Source of the DNA: JAMOQA01 sp964420365
GTDB lineage: Bacteria; Acidobacteriota; Polarisedimenticolia; J045
Direction of reading: 5' to 3'
Length of the DNA: 10,098 nt
NCBI GenBank assembly: GCA_964420365.1
Contig: CAYQTA010000078.1
Coordinates: 1 to 10,098 of the forward strand
The translations under genes and the position numbers were made by a program. How positions within the stretch are numbered: position 1 is the stretch's first letter; each line of letters begins with the position of its first letter. The notes beneath the pieces were generated by a model. The model did no database searches and was not told the DNA's origin. It saw only the letters and a program-made list of their open reading frames with translations. Positions 5,895-10,098 of the stretch are shown here, piece by piece.

Positions 5895-8308
5895 ACGACG
5901 AAGGCTCCCCACGCGAACGGATGGGCATCGCCTTCCCGGGAGAGGGCATCCTGGGCCATGTGGAGCGCGCGCTCGGCCGGGAGTCCTGCCACCAGCGCCC
6001 GGTGGAAGTCACCCATCAACCGGGAGGTCGCCCGGTCGTCGACGGGCCAGAGGCTGGCGACGACGGTCCGTGCCCCCGCCAGGGTCAGGCTTCGGACCAG
6101 GCCCAGCAGGCCCTCGCCTCCGACCGGTTCGCCCTCCCCCGTTCGGCAAGCCGACAGGATGACGAGGGGGGGGACATTGCCGCCCCGCGCCACTTGCCCG
6201 GCATCCACGACGAGAGGAGTTCCCGTGCCGGGAGTCGCGAGGATGATCCGGGGCTGGCCGCCCCGGAGGATGGCATGGGCAACGAGATGGAGAAGGCGTG
6301 CGCCCGGGGGCCCTTCCCCGGTGAGAACCCTCCGGATCGCCACGGGGTCCCGCAACCGGACGACGGGCACCTCGTGCCACGCGGAGGCCACGGCACTTGC
6401 CTCCTCCTCTGCATGGCGGAGAGCGGGAAGTCGCAGCGCGGGGACCGCCCTCGCGTCGGCTGCGACGATCACCGGGCCGGCGGCAGGCGGTGACGGGCCG
6501 ACGGGCAGGAGCGCGGCCGCCGGCACGACGGCGACCGGCCGGACCTGCCCGAGGAACCGCGTCTCTGCGTCGCCGGTGCTGACGGGCAGGGTGGAAAAGG
6601 GCAGCAGGTGGAGGGCTCCGTCGGGAACGACCCACAGGGTCCCGTCCGTCCGGGCGGCATCGGCCGGCAGCAGCAGGCCTGCCAGTTCGCGGCCCGCCGC
6701 CAGGTGAGCCCGCAGGTCTCCCCTCGGGTCGGCCCTCGCTTCCCATCGCTCGACGGGCCTGGCCAGGGCCTCGCGCCACGCCACGACCAGTTCTTCGATC
6801 CTTGCCCGGGACGGCAGGAGGGTGACGCGTATCCCCCTGCCGTCGAGACGGACCCGGATGGACGCTTCCTCCCCGAGAAGGTACTCGATGACCGTCTCGT
6901 CCGGCCGGAGGTGCCGCCGGAGCCTGGCGGGATCGAGCATGCCCGGCAGGGGGTGGGCGGGCGGTTCCGCACCACCGGCGAGTGCTTCCCGCAGGGCGCG
7001 CGCGTGGGCCGCGTCCACGACCTCCAACACCCGCGCGGGCGCGCCGGGCCCCCCGTCGGCGGCGAGGCACCGGGCCAGGAGTGCGTAGGCGTCGACACGG
7101 GCGTGGAGCAGGCGCGTTCTCTCGCGACCGGGTGGGATCGCCACCCGTATCTTTTCCACCAGGTGAACCGCCCGTTGCGCGGCAACGGTTGCCTCGCGGA
7201 GGTTTCCCGCTGCCAGGAGGGCGGCTCCTTCGCCTGCCGCCGCTTCCCATTCCTCCTCCGCCATGTCCAGCTCGCGGGCGAGGGCCTCCGCTTCCCGGAA
7301 GGCACGCAGGGCCCGGTCCAGCAGGCCGGCCCGGCGAGCCGCTTCTCCCGTGTAGAGCAAGCGCCGGAGCCGCAGGGCCGGTTCTCGAGGCGCTGCGCCG
7401 TTGTCCAGCGCCTGCAGCTCGTCGAGAGCCCCGGAGGGGTCGCCGCCACGCAGCCGGGCGACCGCCGCCAGGATGGCGGCGTGCCGCGCCAGTGCCGGGT
7501 TCCTCGCCTCCCGGGCGGTTCGACCGGCGGCGAGAAGGACCTGCCGGGCCCGGGCGGGATCGCGGGCATCGAGACTGACCAGGCCGAGGTCGATCTGGAC
7601 GTGGGCCAGGAGATTCGTGTCACCCAGGCGACGTGCCGCATCGGCGGCTGCCTGGAGCTCGGTCCTGGCTTCGCGCAGCCGTCCCATCTGTCGGAGGACC
7701 TCCCCCAGGTTCCCCCGGCAGGCTGCGGCAGAACGCAGATCGTCCGCCGCGCGGAATACCCGGAGTGCCTGCACGAGTCTTTTCCGGGCCGCTTCCAGGT
7801 GGCCGCCCGCCCGTTCCACCCCTGCCAGGTTCGCCCGGGCGATCGCCTCCAGGATGGGATCGCCCGCCCTCGCGCCTTCCTCCTCCGCGTCCTCGAGCAG
7901 GGAACGCGCCTGCGCCGGTTTCCCGGCGGCCCAGGCAAGCCATCCGAGTCGGTTCAGGCAGCGGCTTCGCCCACGCGGGTCCCGGCCCGCTCGCTCCAGG
8001 CAGGTCCGGTAGCGGGTTCGCGCCGCCTCGAGGTCACCCTCCCGGAAGGCGATCTCCCCCAGGAGGTACTCCGGGACCCACCCGGGGTGCGGGAGGCGCG
8101 CCGCCGCTTCCCGGATGCGCCGCGCCGCCGCCGCTCCACGCCCGGCGGCGATCTCCGCGATCACCCATCTGCGGCAGGAACGGTCATCGTCGAGGCCTTC
8201 GAGACAGTGCACCGCGTCGTCCCGGGGAGGGGCCGGCTTCCCGGTCCCGGGGCAGCCGAGGGACAGGAGGACCAGGAGCAGCACGGGCGCGGCATGCGCG
8301 CCGGTCAC
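5849..8308 (-). CDS. TPR-CHAT caspase-like protease, predicted lipoprotein
   Basis: An 819-residue protein. Residues 1-19 look like a lipoprotein signal: hydrophobic VLLLVLLSLGC with Cys19 as the acylated residue, followed by PGTG. Residues from about 45 to 440 are tandem TPR helices (AARTRYRTCLERAG, GKPAQARSLLEDA, GHLEAARKRLVQALRVF, GRLREARTELQAAADAARRLGD). The linker helix VVDAAHARALREALAG leads into a complete CHAT domain from about 465 to the end, with ETVIEYLLGE, WVVPDGALHLLPF, the His motif HLVAHAILRGG (His678) and the Cys motif VILSACRTGEG (Cys721). GGEGLLGLVRSLTLAGA, VVASLWPVDDRAT and HPFAWGAF follow. CHAT is a clan CD cysteine-peptidase fold related to caspases and separase; the His-Cys dyad is intact. 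The common SACETG appears here as SACRTG. GTG 8308 overlaps the upstream propeller stop (GTGA), so translation is coupled. The family assignment is firm. Lipidation, location and substrate are inferred; the anti-sigma or the metalloproteases are candidates. Confidence 0.93.
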   Translation of the reverse strand: MTGAHAAPVLLLVLLSLGCPGTGKPAPPRDDAVHCLEGLDDDRSCRRWVIAEIAAGRGAAAARRIREAAARLPHPGWVPEYLLGEIAFREGDLEAARTRYRTCLERAGRDPRGRSRCLNRLGWLAWAAGKPAQARSLLEDAEEEGARAGDPILEAIARANLAGVERAGGHLEAARKRLVQALRVFRAADDLRSAAACRGNLGEVLRQMGRLREARTELQAAADAARRLGDTNLLAHVQIDLGLVSLDARDPARARQVLLAAGRTAREARNPALARHAAILAAVARLRGGDPSGALDELQALDNGAAPREPALRLRRLLYTGEAARRAGLLDRALRAFREAEALARELDMAEEEWEAAAGEGAALLAAGNLREATVAAQRAVHLVEKIRVAIPPGRERTRLLHARVDAYALLARCLAADGGPGAPARVLEVVDAAHARALREALAGGAEPPAHPLPGMLDPARLRRHLRPDETVIEYLLGEEASIRVRLDGRGIRVTLLPSRARIEELVVAWREALARPVERWEARADPRGDLRAHLAAGRELAGLLLPADAARTDGTLWVVPDGALHLLPFSTLPVSTGDAETRFLGQVRPVAVVPAAALLPVGPSPPAAGPVIVAADARAVPALRLPALRHAEEEASAVASAWHEVPVVRLRDPVAIRRVLTGEGPPGARLLHLVAHAILRGGQPRIILATPGTGTPLVVDAGQVARGGNVPPLVILSACRTGEGEPVGGEGLLGLVRSLTLAGARTVVASLWPVDDRATSRLMGDFHRALVAGLPAERALHMAQDALSREGDAHPFAWGAFVVYRAEGKSVPSEFSR

Positions 8309-9837
8309 TCCAGGATCTCCACCAGGTAGGCCCGCGATTCCGGGGCCAGGTCGAGGGGCCAGCGATGGTCGATCGTCTGGCCGAGGGGAATCCACGGCCC
8401 CGTGGGCTTCGGCGGCGTGACACCCTCGCCGTCCCGAATCCCCTTTCCGTCCGTCATCGGGGCTTCGTAGACCCGGTAGACGGTTCCCTGCTCCATCGGC
8501 CCCGCAGACCACTCGAGGTGAGGATCCGTGCCGTCGGGACCGACGGCGAACAGCAGGTCGTCGATCACCCAGCTCCGGGCCTTTTCCATTCCTGCGCCGA
8601 TGTCCTCGGGACAGGCCCCCGCTCCGAGAGGGATCGTGCGCGATGCAGTTCCCATCTCGTCCAACCCGATGATCGAGACCGTTCCATCGAGCCGGTTGGA
8701 CACGAGGATCCTGGCGTCGTCCCGGAGCTTCGAGGTGACCGTGATCCCGGCGGGTCCACGGCCGACGTCGGTGGTCACGGCCTCGGGATCCCCGAGGTCG
8801 ACGCACGTCCCCGCCGGGACGGAAACGACCGTTCCGGCGGCGTCGTTCCCGGGATCGACCACGACGAGGTCGTGGTAGACGCGGGAGTCCTTGCCGCCGT
8901 CGACGAAACCCCGGGGGCCGGGGCCCCACAGGGCAACGTCGGCGAGCCCCTCCTTGAATTCGCAGGCCGCGTTCCGGTCGTTGGCGTTGACCAGGCGCCG
9001 GCCGTACTCGATGGCGGCGTGCCCGCCGGGACGTGCCTGGGGAACGTCCAGCCCGAGACGGCACTTGCCTCCCTGCGGAGTCGGCTGTTGTTCCTCTCGC
9101 AGCACCCGCACCCGCCACGGCCCCGCGGGCGAGATGTCCCTCGAGATGGCAAGTACCGCGACCTTCTGGCCCGAATCATCGGTGACGACCGTCGCGAGCG
9201 CCGTCTGCACGAGGTACCCGGTGGCCCCGGTCGTCACCCGCACATCGACGGCCTGGTACTCGCACGCCGGATCATCCGGGGGGCACATCCGGTCATGACC
9301 GAGCAGGTAGAAGGGCGATCCCTCGACAAGGGCTTCCTGGTCGAGGACGAAGAACCATGGATCCCGGTGACCCCCGTCCTCCCGGGTCCCGACGATCCAC
9401 AGGGCGACCTCCCAGTGCCAGTCTCCACTCGGGGTCTTGGCCCAGCGTGCCGGGGCCCCGTCCAGGCGTTCCAGGCGAAGTCCCGCGAGGCCCAGCTGGG
9501 CACCGAGATCGACGGTTCGAGTCACTATCCCGTCGGAGACGCGCACGATCCGGACCAGGGAGCCCTGGGTCACGAAGGCCCACCTGGCGCCTTCACCGGG
9601 GATCGTCGAGAAGGCGACGCCCGCGGGGGCGGGAGCGGAGCCAGGATCTCCGTCCGAGAGATCGACGAAGCCGGTGACCTGCTCCGTGACCGGGTCGATC
9701 CGCCAGCATCCCAGGTTGCACGGGTCCACCACCCAGACCGGGCCGGCGAGGGCTGCCGTCCTTGCCGAGAGCAGGAGACCGACCAGGATGGCTGCCACGG
9801 CGAGTCCGCGGCCCAGGCGTTGCCCCGTTGCGGTCAT
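8305..9837 (-). CDS. Exported beta-propeller-like protein with C-terminal FnIII-like segment
   Basis: A 510-residue secreted or periplasmic protein of unknown specific function. Residues 1-31 are a signal peptide (core about 11-25, cleavage near ALA-GP). The mature part begins PVWVVDPCNLGCWRIDP and VTGFVDLSDG, which resembles a propeller blade. Around 380-415, SNRLDGTVSIIGLD followed by TIPLGAGACPEDI resembles a YVTN-type repeat. Other blades are too diverged to count by eye. The last part, about 427-510 (HLEWSAG, YRVYEAP, RAYLVEILE), looks like a diverged FnIII-type beta-sandwich ending. Several cysteines in the mature part fit an extracytoplasmic protein. ATG 9837 is chosen because GGGAGGA stands 6 nt before it and a signal peptide begins at once. 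It is first in an operon with the TPR-CHAT lipoprotein, overlapping by 4 nt, so it may be its partner, ligand or substrate. No catalytic motif was seen. Confidence 0.8.
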   Translation of the reverse strand: MTATGQRLGRGLAVAAILVGLLLSARTAALAGPVWVVDPCNLGCWRIDPVTEQVTGFVDLSDGDPGSAPAPAGVAFSTIPGEGARWAFVTQGSLVRIVRVSDGIVTRTVDLGAQLGLAGLRLERLDGAPARWAKTPSGDWHWEVALWIVGTREDGGHRDPWFFVLDQEALVEGSPFYLLGHDRMCPPDDPACEYQAVDVRVTTGATGYLVQTALATVVTDDSGQKVAVLAISRDISPAGPWRVRVLREEQQPTPQGGKCRLGLDVPQARPGGHAAIEYGRRLVNANDRNAACEFKEGLADVALWGPGPRGFVDGGKDSRVYHDLVVVDPGNDAAGTVVSVPAGTCVDLGDPEAVTTDVGRGPAGITVTSKLRDDARILVSNRLDGTVSIIGLDEMGTASRTIPLGAGACPEDIGAGMEKARSWVIDDLLFAVGPDGTDPHLEWSAGPMEQGTVYRVYEAPMTDGKGIRDGEGVTPPKPTGPWIPLGQTIDHRWPLDLAPESRAYLVEILE

Positions 9838-9843
9838 GGCTGG

Positions 9844-9850
9844 TCCTCCC
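9844..9850 (-). promoter_or_regulatory. Shine-Dalgarno GGGAGGA setting the propeller start
   Basis: The minus strand reads GGGAGGA 6 nt before ATG 9837. It argues against the 34-codon N-terminal extension that is open up to 9939, which is Arg/Pro-rich and would run across the likely promoter. Confidence 0.75.
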
Positions 9851-9862
9851 GGGGATGGCGTC

Positions 9863-9891
9863 AATCTACGACGAGGGGCAGGCGGGGACAA
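9863..9891 (-). promoter_or_regulatory. Putative sigma70-type promoter of the propeller-CHAT operon
   Basis: The minus strand has TTGTCC (9891-9886, 4 of 6 to TTGACA), a 17-nt spacer and TAGATT (9868-9863, 4 of 6 to TATAAT). Transcription would start near 9856, giving a short leader of about 19 nt that just includes the Shine-Dalgarno sequence. Good spacing and position make it credible, but it rests on pattern alone. If right, this operon can be expressed by the housekeeping sigma rather than only by the ECF factor. Confidence 0.5.
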
Positions 9892-9904
9892 CGGGGGGTG
9901 CGTG

Positions 9905-9921
9905 GCGCGTGCCGCACGCGC
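9905..9921. repeat. Small inverted repeat upstream of the propeller promoter
   Basis: GCGCGTG (9905-9911) and CACGCGC (9915-9921) pair around a 3-nt centre. It lies just upstream of the putative -35 region and overlaps the first 16-nt repeat, so it could be a dimer-binding operator or simply GC-rich symmetry. Confidence 0.4.
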
Positions 9922-9964
9922 GCAGCGGCCTCGCGGCAAGGTGAGCGGCAGGAAGGCAAGGAGA

Positions 9965-9985
9965 CACCCCCCGGTCCGGGGGGTG
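9965..9985 (-). terminator. Strong hairpin, probable terminator for the gene entering from the right
   Basis: CACCCCCCGG (9965-9974) and CCGGGGGGTG (9976-9985) form a near-perfect GC stem. On the minus strand it is followed by TCTCCTTGCCTTCC, a pyrimidine run with modest T content. Its place about 60 bp beyond the probable stop at 10046 suggests it ends transcription of the minus-strand gene that lies mostly outside the window, insulating the propeller-CHAT operon. Confidence 0.5.
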
Positions 9986-10023
9986 CGTGGCGTGGTGGTG
10001 ATGTGGAGAGAGGAGAGGGGAGG

Positions 10024-10038
10024 TCCCCGTGGCGGGGA
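10024..10038 (-). other. Short hairpin just after the right-edge stop codon
   Basis: TCCCCG (10024-10029) and CGGGGA (10033-10038) pair around a 3-nt loop. On the minus strand it follows the stop at 10046 and is itself followed by a pyrimidine-rich tract (the plus strand is nearly all purine at about 10005-10023). It may be part of a two-hairpin terminator with the stem at 9965-9985. Confidence 0.3.
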
Positions 10039-10045
10039 GGGGGGT

Positions 10046-10098
10046 TCAGCGGCGGGCGGTCGCGATTCCCTCCGCTGCCGGCATCGCGGCCGGCACCC
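10046..10098 (-). CDS. Possible C-terminal end of a minus-strand gene
   Basis: On the minus strand one frame reads VPAAMPAAEGIATARR and then TGA (10048-10046), with G or C in nearly every third position, followed by two hairpins. That is what the end of a gene would look like, but 16 codons are too few to identify a product, and another frame also stays open here. No function can be given. Confidence 0.35.
   Translation of the reverse strand, partial: VPAAMPAAEGIATARR

Larger units (their letters stand above)
9892..9992. repeat. Pair of 16-nt direct repeats (9892-9907 and 9977-9992)
   Basis: CGGGGGGTGCGTGGCG occurs perfectly at 9892-9907 and again at 9977-9992, 85 bp apart. The first copy lies 1 nt upstream of the putative -35 box of the minus-strand operon. 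The second supplies the right arm of the hairpin at 9965-9985. A regulator-binding site pair or a small local duplication are both possible; in G-rich DNA a chance repeat is less surprising than usual. Confidence 0.6.

Noticed and set aside
4994..6493. Plus-strand open frame crossing the anti-sigma and CHAT genes
   Set aside because: Low-complexity Arg/Gly/Pro translation across two well-supported genes on different strands.
8309..9118. 270-codon upstream extension of the CHAT frame
   Set aside because: It lies wholly inside the propeller gene in another frame, is Arg/Gly/Pro-rich, and the GTGA overlap with a lipoprotein-like leader gives a better start.
9993..10023. Purine-rich tract (GGTGGTGATGTGGAGAGAGG and following bases) as a possible regulatory or triplex element
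   Set aside because: It lies between a probable stop codon and a terminator-like hairpin; a pyrimidine-rich 3' end on the minus strand explains it adequately.
1..10098. CRISPR arrays, tRNA/rRNA genes, insertion sequences or phage genes
   Set aside because: Looked for regularly spaced repeats, cloverleaf-like sequences, transposase or integrase motifs and terminal inverted repeats; none seen.

Overview
This window comes from a very GC-rich bacterial genome (roughly 70% by eye, with G or C in most third codon positions). It carries secreted or envelope proteins plus an ECF sigma/anti-sigma pair. ECF sigma factors beside TPR-CHAT proteins, together with multidomain secreted proteins carrying Ig-like and FnIII domains, suggest Acidobacteriota, Planctomycetota, Myxococcota or a related lineage. 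The taxon is an inference; no rRNA or tRNA is present.

Layout. At the left edge (1-260, minus) is the N-terminus of an exported TPR protein. After a 185-bp divergent intergenic region come four plus-strand genes. Two are tandem paralogous secreted zinc metalloproteases (446-2368 and 2433-4379). Each has a signal peptide, an unfamiliar N-terminal domain, a metzincin-type catalytic domain resembling gametolysin (peptidase M11), an Ig-like domain and a C-terminal FnIII domain. After a GC-rich hairpin follow an ECF sigma factor (4462-5088) and, with a 1-nt overlap, its membrane anti-sigma factor (5088-5894). The anti-sigma has an HxxxCxxC zinc motif, one TM helix and a TPR-like C-terminal part on the far side of the membrane.

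Convergent to these, on the minus strand, is a two-gene operon. A putative sigma70-type promoter (9863-9891) precedes an exported beta-propeller-like protein (8305-9837). This overlaps by 4 nt (GTGA) a predicted lipoprotein made of TPRs and a complete CHAT caspase-like protease domain (5849-8308). The CHAT and anti-sigma genes overlap tail to tail by 46 bp. The right edge holds hairpins, a 16-nt direct repeat and probably the last codons of another minus-strand gene.

The main hypothesis is that the locus is an envelope proteolysis and signalling module. The ECF sigma factor is held by a membrane anti-sigma whose outer TPR-like part lies in the same compartment as a TPR-CHAT lipoprotease and its propeller partner. 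The secreted metalloproteases upstream may be outputs. The gene families are seen in the sequence; the functional wiring is inference.
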